64,000 nucleotides of DNA from Paenibacillus sp. SYP-B4298 (GCF_027627475.1 NZ_CP115484.1:6180501-6244500), one strand, 5' to 3'. Shown: positions 1 to 9,530, counted from the stretch's first letter. Notes: generated by a model from the sequence alone, not told the origin. Made by a program: numbers and translations.

Positions 1-1
1 A

Positions 2-1135
2 GATATGCCGGTAACTGCGCTCGTTGACGAGTGTCCGGTATACAACAAGCCGAGCCAGGAGCCTGCATATTATGGTGAGAACGCCACGATCGACACGACG
101 GCTTATGCAGAGGTTGCGGATCTGACCGATGCGCTGAAGCAGGTACTGGCGTCGCCAACGGTAGCAAGCAAGGAATGGGTTTATAATCAATATGACTATA
201 TGGTGCGTACCAGCACGGCGGTGCAGCCGGGCTCGGATGCGGCAGTAGTTACGGTGCCAGGTACTCGTAAGGCGCTGGCGATGACGACGGATTGCAACGG
301 CCGCTATGTATACCTTGATCCTGAGGTGGGCGGACGGATCGCGGTTGCTGAGGCAGCGCGCAATATCGTCTGCTCCGGTGCAGAGCCACTCGCAATTACG
401 GACAACCTGAACTTCGGCAACCCGGAGAAGCCAGAGGTGTTCTGGCAGATCGAGAAGGCGGTTGACGGTATGGCTGAGGCTTGCCGCGAGCTGAACACGC
501 CGGTTATCGGCGGAAATGTCAGCTTGTACAATGAGAATGCCAAAGGCGCGATCTACCCGACGCCGGTCGTCGGTATGGTCGGTCTGGTGCATGATGTCGA
601 TCATATTATGACGCAAAGCTTCAAGTCTGAGGGCGACCGCATCGTACTGCTGGGTACGACCAAGGCTGAGCTGGGTGGAAGCGAGCTGCAATATGTCGTA
701 CATGGCGTAACCGAGGGACGTCCGCCTGTGCTGGATCTGGCTGAGGAGAAAAAGCTGCTTAGCGCTGTGCTGGGCGCGATTCAAAAGGGCTATGTCGCCT
801 CGGCGCATGACCTGTCCGAGGGCGGTCTGGCAGCGGCATTGGCCGAATCCTGCATCAGCGGCAAGCTGGGAGCGCAAGTTAATATCGTAAGCGAGCTGCG
901 CCCTGATCTGGCGCTGTTCAGTGAGAGCCAGTCGCGTATTCTGCTGACGGTGAAGCCCGAGCAGGCAGAAGTGCTGAACAACTGGTTGAATGAGCAAGGC
1001 GTGGTTCATGCCGAGATCGGCGTTGTCGAAGGAAGCGAGCTGAACATTCAAGTGAACGGCCAACCGGCTATCCAAGCGCCGGTTGAACAACTGGAGAAGG
1101 TCTGGAAGGATGCGATTCCATGTCTGATGAAGTAA
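2..1135 (+). CDS. purL: Phosphoribosylformylglycinamidine synthase subunit PurL, 3' part
   Basis: This is the C-terminal half (about 377 residues) of the small PurL of Gram-positive type, which is about 740 residues long and works in a complex with PurQ and PurS. It converts FGAR, glutamine and ATP to FGAM, the fourth step of IMP synthesis, in the cytosol. The reading frame is open at the left edge, so the true start lies outside the window and the first ATG seen is internal. The segment GGRIAVAEAARNIVCSGAEP followed by ITDNLNFGNPEKPE is typical of the AIRS-like C-terminal ATP-binding half. Its 3' end overlaps purF by 16 bases, so the two are translationally coupled in the pur operon. Identification is firm. 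Confidence 0.97.
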   Translation, partial: DMPVTALVDECPVYNKPSQEPAYYGENATIDTTAYAEVADLTDALKQVLASPTVASKEWVYNQYDYMVRTSTAVQPGSDAAVVTVPGTRKALAMTTDCNGRYVYLDPEVGGRIAVAEAARNIVCSGAEPLAITDNLNFGNPEKPEVFWQIEKAVDGMAEACRELNTPVIGGNVSLYNENAKGAIYPTPVVGMVGLVHDVDHIMTQSFKSEGDRIVLLGTTKAELGGSELQYVVHGVTEGRPPVLDLAEEKKLLSAVLGAIQKGYVASAHDLSEGGLAAALAESCISGKLGAQVNIVSELRPDLALFSESQSRILLTVKPEQAEVLNNWLNEQGVVHAEIGVVEGSELNIQVNGQPAIQAPVEQLEKVWKDAIPCLMK

Positions 1136-2598
1136 TACAGCTTCCAAAGCTGTGGACAGGCGACCATTACAATCAAGGCATCGGCCGGGATGATATATTT
1201 GACAAGCTTCGCGAGGAATGCGGTGTGTTCGGGGTATATGGATACCCCGACGCCTCCGCCTTGGCTTATTACGGACTGCACGCATTGCAGCACCGCGGCG
1301 AGGAGAGCTGCGGTATTGCAACCGTCGATTCCAAGAACAAGGGCTTCCATTACCACCGCGGCATGGGGCTGGTTAAGGAAGTATTCACTCAGACGCAACT
1401 GGACGAGCTGCGCGGAGACCGCGCGATCGGTCATGTTCGGTACTCGACCTCGGGATCGAGCCAACTGGCTAACGCCCAGCCGCTGATCTTCAAGTACCGG
1501 GACGGCGATCTGGCGGTAGCGACCAATGGCAATATCGTCAATGCGCCTGAGATTCGCCGCGAGCTGGAGCTGCAAGGCTCGATCTTCCAGACGACGAGCG
1601 ACACAGAGGTTATTGCGCATTTGATCGCCCGCTCGTCGAAGGACTTCGTCACGGCTGCCAAGGAGGCGCTTCAACGCCTCATCGGAGGCTTTGCGTTCCT
1701 GCTGATGACCAATGACAAGCTGATCGTGGCCTCCGACCCGAACGGGCTGCGTCCGCTCACTATGGGACGGCTCGGAGAAGGCTATGTATTCGCTTCGGAG
1801 ACATGCGCGCTGGAGACAGTTGGCGCGGTCTATGAGCGCGATGTGCAGCCGGGCGAGATGCTGGTGCTGGATCGCTATGGACTGACTGTGGATCGCTATG
1901 CGGCGCTGGAGCGGCGGGCGATCTGCTCGATGGAATATATTTATTTTGCTCGACCAGACTCGGATATTAACGGTATGAACCTGCATTCTGCGCGTAAGCG
2001 GATGGGCTACCAGATGGCGAAGGAATCGTTCGTTGACGCTGATGTGGTCACCGGCGTGCCGGACTCCAGCATCTCGGCAGCTATCGGCTATGCGGAGCAG
2101 ACAGGCATTCCATACGAGCTGGGTCTGATCAAAAATAAATATACCGGACGCACGTTCATCCAGCCCTCACAGGAGCTGCGGGAGAAGGGCGTCAAGATGA
2201 AGCTGAGTGCGGTGCGCAAGGTTGTCGAGGGCAAGCGTGTCGTCATGATCGACGACTCGATCGTGCGTGGCACAACCTCGCGTCGTATCGTCAATCTGCT
2301 GCGGGAAGCAGGAGCGACCGAGGTGCATGTGCGCATCACATCGCCGCCGTTTGCTAACCCGTGCTACTATGGCATCGATACGCCTGACCGCAAGGAGCTG
2401 ATCGCTTCCGAGAAGACGGTAGAGGAGATCTGCGAGCTGATCAATGCCGATTCGCTTGCCTTTATTACGCACAGTGGTTTTATTGAGGCTGTGGGCGGCA
2501 ATGACGGAGAGTATAATCGCGGCATGTGCCTGGCTTGCTTCGACAATGATTATCCTACGATCATCAATGCGGAATCGGAGAAGAGCTGTAGCTGTTAG
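1120..2598 (+). CDS. purF: Amidophosphoribosyltransferase PurF
   Basis: This enzyme makes phosphoribosylamine from PRPP and glutamine, the committed step of purine synthesis. The 492-residue protein has an N-terminal Ntn glutaminase domain with nucleophile Cys34 in EECGVFGVYGY. It is preceded by a propeptide of 33 residues, longer than the 11 residues of B. subtilis PurF. The PRPP loop VVMIDDSIVRGTT lies near residues 369–382. Cys269, Cys415, Cys470 and Cys473 fit the four ligands of the [4Fe-4S] cluster found in Bacillus-type PurF, so an oxygen-labile, cluster-containing enzyme is expected. The start lies inside the end of purL. A strong hairpin, rather than a direct junction, separates it from purM. 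Confidence 0.97.
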   Translation: MSDEVIQLPKLWTGDHYNQGIGRDDIFDKLREECGVFGVYGYPDASALAYYGLHALQHRGEESCGIATVDSKNKGFHYHRGMGLVKEVFTQTQLDELRGDRAIGHVRYSTSGSSQLANAQPLIFKYRDGDLAVATNGNIVNAPEIRRELELQGSIFQTTSDTEVIAHLIARSSKDFVTAAKEALQRLIGGFAFLLMTNDKLIVASDPNGLRPLTMGRLGEGYVFASETCALETVGAVYERDVQPGEMLVLDRYGLTVDRYAALERRAICSMEYIYFARPDSDINGMNLHSARKRMGYQMAKESFVDADVVTGVPDSSISAAIGYAEQTGIPYELGLIKNKYTGRTFIQPSQELREKGVKMKLSAVRKVVEGKRVVMIDDSIVRGTTSRRIVNLLREAGATEVHVRITSPPFANPCYYGIDTPDRKELIASEKTVEEICELINADSLAFITHSGFIEAVGGNDGEYNRGMCLACFDNDYPTIINAESEKSCSC

Positions 2599-2613
2599 GG
2601 GAGTGGAAGCAAG

Positions 2614-2651
2614 AGGCAACATGGCTCGGACGGTCGTAAGCCATGTTGCCT
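2614..2651 (+). other. 13-bp perfect hairpin between purF and purM
   Basis: AGGCAACATGGCT (2614–2626) pairs perfectly with AGCCATGTTGCCT (2639–2651) around a 12-base loop. No T-run follows, so it is not a standard terminator. It may stabilise mRNA ends or mark a processing site within the operon. Confidence 0.7.
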
Positions 2652-2717
2652 GATGTGCTCCTGATGTGTACTGTGGATTAATGATGTGAATGATTGAATC
2701 GATAAGGAGTGAATCGT

Positions 2718-3761
2718 GTGGCTGAAGCTTACAAGCAGGCCGGGGTCGATATTGCCGCTGGCAATGAAGCGGTCGAACGGATGAAGAAACACGTGAAGAC
2801 GACGTTCCGTCCAGAGGTGCTGACCGATCTGGGCGGCTTCGGCGGCCTGTTCGGATTGAATAAGGACAAGTATGAGGAGCCGGTGCTGGTCTCGGGAACG
2901 GACGGGGTAGGCACGAAGCTGAAGCTGGCGTTCGCCCTGGACAAGCATGACACCATCGGTATCGATGCGGTCGCGATGTGCGTGAACGATATTGTGGTGC
3001 AGGGCGCTGAGCCGCTGTTCTTCCTCGATTATCTTGCTTGCGGCAAGGTTGTGCCGGAGAAGATCGAAGCGATCGTTAAGGGCATCGCGGACGGCTGCGT
3101 GCAATCCGGCTGTGCGCTGATCGGTGGCGAGACAGCGGAGATGCCAGGCATGTACAGCGAGGAAGAGTACGATATTGCTGGCTTTACGGTCGGCGTTGTC
3201 GACAAGAAGAAGATCATCGACGGCAAATCGATTGCTCCTGGCGATGCGATCATCGGCCTGGCATCGAGCGGCATACATAGCAATGGCTATTCGCTGGTGC
3301 GCAAGCTGCTGCTGGAGCAGAGCGGCTATGCATTGACAGATGAACTGGCGGAGCTGGATGGCAAGCGTCTAGGGGATGTGCTGATCGAGCCGACCAAGCT
3401 GTATGTCAAGTCGGTGCTGGCGCTGATCGAGCAAGTGAAGGTCAAAGGGATGGCTCATATTACCGGCGGCGGCTTCATCGAGAATATTCCGCGTGTACTG
3501 CCTGAGGGCGTGAATGCGAGCATCGAATACGGCTCCTGGCCGATTCAGCCGATCTTCAAGCTGATGCAGGAAAAGGGCGGTATCTCCAACCGTGATATGT
3601 TCACCACCTTCAATATGGGCGTGGGCATGGTCGTCGTCGTTCCTGCCGAGCAAGCAGAGGAAGCGCTGCGCATCGCAGGCGAGCTGGGCGAGCAGGCGTA
3701 TCGGATCGGTACGATTACCGAGGGCAGCCGTATCGTGACGTTCACAGGAGCGGATGTATAA
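2718..3761 (+). CDS. purM: Phosphoribosylformylglycinamidine cyclo-ligase (AIR synthetase) PurM
   Basis: PurM closes the imidazole ring of FGAM to give AIR, using ATP. I place the start at the GTG at 2718, not the GTG at 2709. AAGGAGTG at 2704–2711 lies at correct spacing for 2718 and would overlap 2709, and the resulting N-terminus [19 protein letters not shown] matches the usual PurM beginning. The protein has 347 residues, the normal family length. Typical segments include [13 protein letters not shown], the ATP-binding-type [11 protein letters not shown] and the late [15 protein letters not shown]. It overlaps purN by one base (TAATG), so the two are translated together. Confidence 0.97.
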   Translation: MAEAYKQAGVDIAAGNEAVERMKKHVKTTFRPEVLTDLGGFGGLFGLNKDKYEEPVLVSGTDGVGTKLKLAFALDKHDTIGIDAVAMCVNDIVVQGAEPLFFLDYLACGKVVPEKIEAIVKGIADGCVQSGCALIGGETAEMPGMYSEEEYDIAGFTVGVVDKKKIIDGKSIAPGDAIIGLASSGIHSNGYSLVRKLLLEQSGYALTDELAELDGKRLGDVLIEPTKLYVKSVLALIEQVKVKGMAHITGGGFIENIPRVLPEGVNASIEYGSWPIQPIFKLMQEKGGISNRDMFTTFNMGVGMVVVVPAEQAEEALRIAGELGEQAYRIGTITEGSRIVTFTGADV

Positions 3762-4372
3762 TGGCCGGGTTGAAAATAGCGGTCTTCGCATCAGGGCAAG
3801 GAAGCAACTTCCAGGCCCTGGCGGATGCCGTGCAGGCAGGACGGCTCGATGTCACCATCGAGCTTCTTGTTTGTGATAAGCCGCAGGCGCCTGTTGTCGG
3901 TCGTGCGGAGCGTGCAGGGATCGATACCTGGGTATTCAAGCCCAAGGATTACCCATCGCGCGAGGCGTATGAGACGGAGATTCTGGCGGAGCTGGAGCGC
4001 CGCGGCATCGAGCTGATCGTGCTGGCAGGCTACATGCGAATTATAACGCCGGTGCTGGTGGAGCCGTATTATGGGCGCATGATCAATATTCATCCGGCAC
4101 TGCTGCCTTCCTTCCCTGGCGTGAATGGCATCGGTCAGGCGCTTGATTATGGGGTGAAGGTGACGGGCGTTACGGTTCATTACGTCGATGGCGGCATGGA
4201 TAGCGGCCCGATCATCGCACAGCGTGTGGTGGAGGTCGCGGATAGCGATACAGAAGAAACGCTTGCCCCGCGAATTCACGCGGCGGAGCAAGCGCTCCTT
4301 CCTGGAGTGGTGCAACAGATTGCACAGGGCAAGGTGAAGCTGGACGGACGCAAAGTAATGATTACAGGCTAG
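3761..4372 (+). CDS. purN: Phosphoribosylglycinamide formyltransferase PurN
   Basis: PurN formylates GAR with 10-formyl-tetrahydrofolate in the third step of IMP synthesis. The 203-residue protein starts with KIAVFASGQGSNFQAL, the phosphate-binding loop. Catalytic residues correspond to Asn109 and His111 in INIHPALLPSFPG and Asp147 in GGMDSGPII, a constant three-residue offset from the E. coli enzyme (Asn106, His108, Asp144). The ATG overlaps the purM stop codon, with GGAG about eight bases upstream. purH follows 27 bases downstream. Confidence 0.97.
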   Translation: MAGLKIAVFASGQGSNFQALADAVQAGRLDVTIELLVCDKPQAPVVGRAERAGIDTWVFKPKDYPSREAYETEILAELERRGIELIVLAGYMRIITPVLVEPYYGRMINIHPALLPSFPGVNGIGQALDYGVKVTGVTVHYVDGGMDSGPIIAQRVVEVADSDTEETLAPRIHAAEQALLPGVVQQIAQGKVKLDGRKVMITG

Positions 4373-4399
4373 CATTTATATTAAGGAGGGCGACAAGCG

Positions 4400-5947
4400 T
4401 TGGCGATCAAAAGAGCATTAATCAGCGTATCGGATAAGACGGGCATCGTGGAATTTTCCCGCGAGCTGTCGAAGCTTGGAGTGGAAATCGTATCGACAGG
4501 CGGCACGGCAACGTTGCTGGAGAAGGAAGGCATCCCGGTCATCGGCATCTCGGATGTGACAGGCTTCCCGGAAATTATGGATGGACGAGTGAAGACGCTG
4601 CACCCGGCAGTGCATGGCGGCTTGCTGGCTGTACGGGACAATGAGGAGCACCAAAAGGCGATGCAGGAGCTGGGGCTGCAATATATCGATCTGGTCATCG
4701 TCAATCTGTACCCGTTCCAAGAGACGATCGCGAAGCCGGATGTCACTTATGAAGACGCCATTGAAAATATCGACATCGGCGGGCCAACCATGCTGCGCTC
4801 GGCGGCGAAGAACCATGCGTTCGTCACCGTTGTCGTCGATGCGGCTGATTATGCTGGCGTGCTGGATGAGGTACGCGCAGAGGGAGACACAACGCTCGAT
4901 ACGCGCAAGCGTCTGGCGGCCAAAGTATTCCGCCACACCGGAGCCTATGATGCACTGATCTCCGACTATCTGTCCAAGCAGACCGGCGAGCCGCTCCCAG
5001 AGCGCTACACGGTCACGTATGAGAAGGTACAGGACCTGCGCTATGGAGAGAACCCGCATCAGAAGGCGGCCTTCTATCGCAAGCCGCTCGCGGCGCCTGG
5101 CAACATTACGACAGCGGAGCAGCTACACGGCAAGGAGCTGTCCTATAACAATATCAATGACGCCAATGCGGCGCTGGCGATCGTCAAGGAGTTCACGGAG
5201 CCTGCGGTGGTAGCGGTCAAGCATATGAACCCTTGCGGCGTCGGTATCGGCAAGGACATTCACGAAGCGTACCAAAAGGCGTATGCGGCTGACCCGACCT
5301 CGATCTTCGGTGGCATCGTGGCTGCGAACCGCACCATTGACGAGCCGACAGCGCTACTGTTGAAGGAAATTTTCCTGGAGATCATCATCGCGCCTGACTT
5401 CACGCCGCAAGCGCTGGAGATTCTGAGCGCGAAGAAAAATATTCGCTTGCTCAAGCTCGGCGAGCTGACCAGCTCCGCCGATCGCAAGCCGGAATGGCTC
5501 GTGACAAGCGTCGATGGCGGCATGCTCGTACAGGAGAGTGACGTTCACAGCATTAGCGAGGCCGATCTGAAGGTGGTAACGAATCGTCAGCCGACCGAAG
5601 AGGAAATGAAGCAGCTTCTGTTCGGCTGGAAGATCGTCAAGCATGTGAAGTCTAATGCGATCCTGCTCGCGGCAGACAATATGACCGTCGGTGTCGGCGC
5701 AGGCCAGATGAACCGTGTTGGCGCAGCACGTATCGCGATCGAGCAGGCAGCAGAGAAGGCGCAGGGCGCCATCCTGGCTTCCGATGCTTTCTTCCCGATG
5801 GGGGATACGCTGGAGCTGGCGGCAAAGGCCGGTATTACGGCTGTCATCCAGCCAGGCGGTTCGATTCGCGATGAGGAATCGATCGCTGTGGCGAATGCAC
5901 ATAATATTGCGATGGTCGTTACTGGCGTGCGTCATTTCAAGCATTGA
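4400..5947 (+). CDS. purH: Bifunctional AICAR transformylase / IMP cyclohydrolase PurH
   Basis: PurH carries out the last two steps of IMP synthesis. The N-terminal MGS-like IMP cyclohydrolase domain (about residues 1–190) begins with [12 protein letters not shown]. The C-terminal AICAR formyltransferase domain contains the catalytic Lys274–His275 pair in [12 protein letters not shown]. Length is 515 residues, normal for the family. The start is a TTG at 4400 with AAGGAGG at 4383–4389; no ATG in frame fits better. It is followed by a 397-bp gap before purD, unusually long for this operon. Confidence 0.97.
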   Translation: MAIKRALISVSDKTGIVEFSRELSKLGVEIVSTGGTATLLEKEGIPVIGISDVTGFPEIMDGRVKTLHPAVHGGLLAVRDNEEHQKAMQELGLQYIDLVIVNLYPFQETIAKPDVTYEDAIENIDIGGPTMLRSAAKNHAFVTVVVDAADYAGVLDEVRAEGDTTLDTRKRLAAKVFRHTGAYDALISDYLSKQTGEPLPERYTVTYEKVQDLRYGENPHQKAAFYRKPLAAPGNITTAEQLHGKELSYNNINDANAALAIVKEFTEPAVVAVKHMNPCGVGIGKDIHEAYQKAYAADPTSIFGGIVAANRTIDEPTALLLKEIFLEIIIAPDFTPQALEILSAKKNIRLLKLGELTSSADRKPEWLVTSVDGGMLVQESDVHSISEADLKVVTNRQPTEEEMKQLLFGWKIVKHVKSNAILLAADNMTVGVGAGQMNRVGAARIAIEQAAEKAQGAILASDAFFPMGDTLELAAKAGITAVIQPGGSIRDEESIAVANAHNIAMVVTGVRHFKH

Positions 5948-6344
5948 TCAGGGCCATTCGGGTACAGGGCAGTTTGCATACATGTCATGAACGATATAGG
6001 TCATAAATAATAAATGGCCTGAACCATTGATGGAACGAACCATCATGGAACGAACATCATGGAACGAACATCATGGAATGAACATCATGGAATGAACATC
6101 ATGGAACGAAGCATGATGGAACGAAGCATGAACGAACCATGATGACGTCAGTCATGTTAGAATGAACCATGTACGGCATACATGAACACGACGGTTAACT
6201 ACCGTCTGGCAACAATTGATCCGGCGTCTGTCTCTTGAGCTTGCCAAGGCTTGAGGGTCGGAGCCGGATGCTTGCATATTAAAACGGCTGCGCGGCGCTG
6301 ACTAGCGCGGGTGCGTCATTTATACGATTAGGGGGGCATTATAC
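5948..6344. other. Long intra-operon gap between purH and purD
   Basis: These 397 bases hold no convincing gene. They contain the 14–15-bp tandem repeat array described separately (6031–6131). Two small inverted repeats follow: ACGGT/ACCGT at 6191–6205 and ATCCGGC/GCCGGAT at 6219–6269. No T-run or clear sigma-A promoter is visible, so purD probably stays in the same transcript. Confidence 0.6.
6031..6131 (+). repeat. Tandem array of seven 14–15-bp units
   Basis: Seven direct head-to-tail units begin at 6031, 6046, 6060, 6074, 6088, 6102 and 6117. All are variants of TGGAACGAACATCA: two carry AATG in place of AACG, and the last two end in GCATGA. Degenerate pieces of the same motif continue to about 6175. 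There are no spacers, so this is not a CRISPR array. The array lies wholly between purH and purD and has no reading-frame role that I can see. Confidence 0.9.
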
Positions 6345-7628
6345 GTGCGGATATTAGTCATTGGCGGCGGCGGCCGCGAGCATGCGATTGTCTGGGCATT
6401 GAAGAAGAGTGAGAAGGTATCGGAATTATATTGCGCGCCGGGCAATGCGGGCATCGCGCAGTTGGCAGAATGCGTGCCCATTCAGGTTGGACAATTCGAG
6501 GAGCTGATCCAGTTCTCAGTCGATCATGCGATTGATCTGGTCGTCGTGGGGCCTGATGATCCACTTGCTGATGGTATCGTTGACGCGTTCGAGGCGAAGC
6601 AGATTCCGATCTTCGGGCCGCGCAAAAATGCAGCAGAGATCGAGGGCAGCAAAATCTTCATGAAGGATCTGCTCAAGAAATACGCGATTCCAACTGCCAA
6701 ATACGAGACATTCACCGATTACGAAGCGGCCAAGTCATATCTATCCGCACAGCAGACGCCGATCGTCATCAAGGCGGACGGGCTTGCTGCAGGCAAAGGG
6801 GTTACCGTCGCGTATTCGATGGAGGAGGCGCAGCAGGCTCTTGCCGATATGATGGTGAACAAGGTGTTTGGCCAGTCTGGTGACCAGGTCGTGATCGAGG
6901 AGTTTCTGGAGGGGCAGGAGATGTCCATCCTGGCCTTCGTCGATGGTGAGACGGTGCGTCCGATGGTGCCTGCACAGGATCACAAGCCGGTGTTCGACGG
7001 CGACAAAGGGCCGAACACGGGCGGCATGGGAACCTATACGCCGCTGCCGCATATCCCGCAGGCGATTATTGACGATGCCATCGAGAATATCATTAAACCG
7101 ACGGCTAAGGCGATGGTGAGCGAGGGACGTCCGTTCCGCGGTGTGCTGTTCGCTGGTCTGATGATTACGAAGGATGGGGCCAAGACGATTGAATTCAATG
7201 CGCGCATGGGCGATCCAGAGACGCAGGTTGTGCTGCCGCGCTTGAAGACGGATCTGGTGGACATCATCCTCGCTGCGCTCAATGGTCGTCTGGATCAGCT
7301 TGACATTGAGTGGAGCGATGAGGCGGCAACCTGTGTTATTCTTGCCTCTGAGGGCTACCCTGCCAGTTATCCGAAGGGTCGCGCTATCAGCGGCTTGGAG
7401 GAGGCAGCGGCGCTGGAGGGCGTGCTGATCTTCCATGCAGGTACTGCCGCGTCTGACGGACAGATCGTGACTAATGGCGGCCGCGTTCTCGGCGTGGTGG
7501 GCGTAGGCAAGGATACGGAGGCCTCGCGCGAGCGCGCTTATGAAGCGGCGAAGAAGATCCATTTTGACGGCGTACACTACCGCTCGGATATTGCGCTGAA
7601 GGCGCTGCAAGGTCTGGCACAGTCCTAG
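6345..7628 (+). CDS. purD: Phosphoribosylamine–glycine ligase PurD
   Basis: PurD joins glycine to phosphoribosylamine with ATP to form GAR, the second purine step. The 427-residue ATP-grasp enzyme starts MRILVIGGGGREHAIVWAL at a GTG, with AGGGGGG at 6330–6336. Family hallmarks are VIKADGLAAGKGV in the ATP-grasp lid, PAQDHKPVFDGDKGPNTGGM, and EFNARMGDPETQV carrying the metal-binding Glu/Asn. It is the last gene of the operon, as in B. subtilis, and a terminator follows 40 bases later. A 389-codon open frame on the opposite strand is a composition shadow. Confidence 0.97.
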   Translation: MRILVIGGGGREHAIVWALKKSEKVSELYCAPGNAGIAQLAECVPIQVGQFEELIQFSVDHAIDLVVVGPDDPLADGIVDAFEAKQIPIFGPRKNAAEIEGSKIFMKDLLKKYAIPTAKYETFTDYEAAKSYLSAQQTPIVIKADGLAAGKGVTVAYSMEEAQQALADMMVNKVFGQSGDQVVIEEFLEGQEMSILAFVDGETVRPMVPAQDHKPVFDGDKGPNTGGMGTYTPLPHIPQAIIDDAIENIIKPTAKAMVSEGRPFRGVLFAGLMITKDGAKTIEFNARMGDPETQVVLPRLKTDLVDIILAALNGRLDQLDIEWSDEAATCVILASEGYPASYPKGRAISGLEEAAALEGVLIFHAGTAASDGQIVTNGGRVLGVVGVGKDTEASRERAYEAAKKIHFDGVHYRSDIALKALQGLAQS

Positions 7629-7668
7629 TCTGTCACGTGAAGCCAGGTAAAGGATGATAGGACGAAAG

Positions 7669-7709
7669 AGGTGAACATGTCGGCGGAAGCTTGATGGTTC
7701 ACCTTTTTT
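7669..7709 (+). terminator. Rho-independent terminator of the purine operon
   Basis: AGGTGAAC (7669–7676) pairs with GTTCACCT (7697–7704), followed by a run of six T. It sits just after purD and ahead of the convergent small gene at 7739–7858. Confidence 0.8.
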
Positions 7710-7738
7710 GCATTCGTATCTGGAAGGGGCGGGGAACG

Positions 7739-7858
7739 TCAATTTCTGTAGAAAAGCTGTTCGCGCTTGCGGTATACGAAGATCAAGGCGATCAGTATGC
7801 CCGCGATAAGCAGAACGGCCAGCCAATGAGCCGCGACCCAGTCGAGCCATGCTGTCAT
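7739..7858 (-). CDS. Small single-pass membrane protein, 39 residues
   Basis: This short minus-strand gene is supported by an almost ideal ribosome site, AAGGAGGTGA (complement of 7865–7874), six bases before the ATG. The product starts MTAWLDWVAAHW, has one hydrophobic segment of about 18 residues (LAVLLIAGILIALIFVY) and ends with a basic tail, RKREQLFYRN. That pattern fits an N-out/C-in single transmembrane protein. It lies convergent to purD and about 245 bases upstream of the divergent yerB homologue. I do not recognise its family and no function can be assigned. Its small size is the main doubt. Confidence 0.7.
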   Translation of the reverse strand: MTAWLDWVAAHWLAVLLIAGILIALIFVYRKREQLFYRN

Positions 7859-8102
7859 CTGCCGTCACCTCCTTGAATGATTCATGCCAGGTTGCAAGAT
7901 AATGGTTCATCGAAGCTATAAGTAAAGAAAGGGAGCAGGCAGAGCAATGCAGCCGTTACCCGTACTTTAGATAGTATGGCTTATGCAGCGATGGAACATG
8001 TCCCAAGACAAACAGGTGGTTCCTATGGTTTAATAAGGAAATAGCATGCTTTGCATCATACATAGCGTACATATTCTAAAAGATAAGGACGGGGTGCCAA
8101 CT

Positions 8103-9530
8103 ATGGGGAAGATTCAGGGTTACCGGAGTGTGCGGATGCTGTTGCTCCTGACAGGATTGCTGCTGCTCTCAGCGTGTGCAGGGGTAGGCAAGCCACAGAT
8201 GGCTCCTGTGGATAATGGGGACAAGGGAGTAATCACTCAGCCTGTCGAACCAGCTCCAGTACCGGAGCCGCCTGCCATTACAGCACCGCTGACTGGTATA
8301 GCGCTGCCAGCTACAGCACAAGGCGCAGACAGTGAGGCGATGATGCCGGAGCAACTGTCGAAGCAGCGCCCGATAGCTGTCATGATCAATAATTATAAGG
8401 CGGCGCGCCCGCAATCTGGGCTGACGCATGCGGATATTGTATGGGAGGTGCTCGCTGAGGGCGGGATTACGCGACTTGTTGCGATCTTCCAAAGCGACAA
8501 TACATCAGAGACGATCGGCCCGATCCGCAGTATTCGTCCCTACTTGATCGAGATGGGCGAGATGTACAATGCGGTGCTGGTTCATGCCGGGGCAAGCAAT
8601 GACGGCTATGCCATCCTGCAGCAGCAGCGCAAGCAGCATCTGGATGAGATCTCCAATGCTGGCCCGTTCTTCTGGCGGGAAAGCTTCCGCAAGGCGCCGC
8701 ATAATCTGTATTCCAATCTGGAGAAGATGCGCGCTGGAGCCGAGCAGAAGAAATATCCGCAGGACGTTGCGATACCCGCGATGAAATTTATATCGCTTCC
8801 AGGTGCAGCGGTGGCGGTATCAGGTTCAGGTACAAATACAGGCCCGGTATCAGGTACAGGCTCGGGCTCAGGTTCAGGTTCAGGTGAGGCTCTTCCGTCG
8901 GCATCTGGGGGCGCTGCTCAGCAAGATATTGCAGGCGATGGTGCGGTTCGTGGCACTGTGGCGCAATCTGGCGAAGGTACACCGTCTGCTGGAAGCCCGA
9001 CTGGCGCGGGTCATGCCGGAGCAGGCGACCAAGGGGCAGGCCGAGCAGCCAGCTCTGGCGATACGGGTGAAGAAGGCTCCACAAAAAGCACAGATGTGGC
9101 GCCAACCGCTAGCGTAGTGCTTCCGGGGGGCGAGACGGCCAAGCAGCTTGAGATTTATTTTTCTCTGAAAAATTACCGGGTATCCTACACCTATGACGAC
9201 CAAAAGCAGTTGTATTACCGATTCGTCAACAAGGAAGCGCATATCGATCTCAACAACGAGGAGCAGCTAAGCGCTACGAATCTGGTTGTGCTCGGTACGA
9301 AGCATCGGACACTCGATGATGTGGGGCGACTGTCGGTAGATCTGGATAGCGGCGGGCCTGCGATGCTGTTCCAGCAAGGGCGGATGGTGGATTGCGAATG
9401 GGCAAGGGCAAGTGATGATATTATTCGGCTGTATAAGGATGGTCAGGAGCTGCCATTTATACCTGGGAAGACGTATTACCATATCGTACCTCTCACCCCA
9501 TCGTTTGAGGATCATGTTACTTATGGATAG
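8103..9530 (+). CDS. yerB: DUF3048-family lipoprotein, YerB-like
   Basis: The product has a signal peptide with lipobox LLSAC (Cys25), so it should be an extracellular membrane-anchored lipoprotein. I chose the ATG at 8103 because it puts the basic N-terminus directly before the hydrophobic stretch; the in-frame ATG at 8046 would add 19 unlikely residues. The DUF3048 core is evident in AEGGITRLVAIFQS followed by IGPIRSIRPYLIEMGE. A C-terminal DUF3048 half follows, with LYYRFVNKEAHIDL. Between them lies an unusual linker of about 105 residues rich in Gly, Ser, Ala and Thr (about residues 235–340). Position between purD and yerC matches B. subtilis yerB. The molecular function of the family is unknown. 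Confidence 0.88.
   Translation: MGKIQGYRSVRMLLLLTGLLLLSACAGVGKPQMAPVDNGDKGVITQPVEPAPVPEPPAITAPLTGIALPATAQGADSEAMMPEQLSKQRPIAVMINNYKAARPQSGLTHADIVWEVLAEGGITRLVAIFQSDNTSETIGPIRSIRPYLIEMGEMYNAVLVHAGASNDGYAILQQQRKQHLDEISNAGPFFWRESFRKAPHNLYSNLEKMRAGAEQKKYPQDVAIPAMKFISLPGAAVAVSGSGTNTGPVSGTGSGSGSGSGEALPSASGGAAQQDIAGDGAVRGTVAQSGEGTPSAGSPTGAGHAGAGDQGAGRAASSGDTGEEGSTKSTDVAPTASVVLPGGETAKQLEIYFSLKNYRVSYTYDDQKQLYYRFVNKEAHIDLNNEEQLSATNLVVLGTKHRTLDDVGRLSVDLDSGGPAMLFQQGRMVDCEWARASDDIIRLYKDGQELPFIPGKTYYHIVPLTPSFEDHVTYG
8820..8887 (+). repeat. Hexameric GGTTCA/GGTACA-type microrepeat inside yerB
   Basis: Short direct repeats of GGTTCA, GGTACA and GGCTCG encode a Gly-Ser/Gly-Thr run within the linker between the two DUF3048 halves. 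Such slippage-prone DNA probably varies in length between strains. Confidence 0.75.

Noticed and set aside
1048-1986. 312-codon minus-strand frame opposite purF
   Set aside because: A composition shadow of purL/purF with no motif and no start signals.
6031-6131. Possible CRISPR array
   Set aside because: The units are 14–15 bases, adjoin directly and have no spacers; no cas genes are near.
6741-7910. 389-codon open frame on the minus strand opposite purD
   Set aside because: It mirrors the GC-rich codon pattern of purD, has no ribosome site and encodes an Arg/His/Leu-rich sequence without domains.
8788-9242. Overlapping frames on both strands in the yerB linker
   Set aside because: They follow from the repetitive GC-rich linker and have no start signals.
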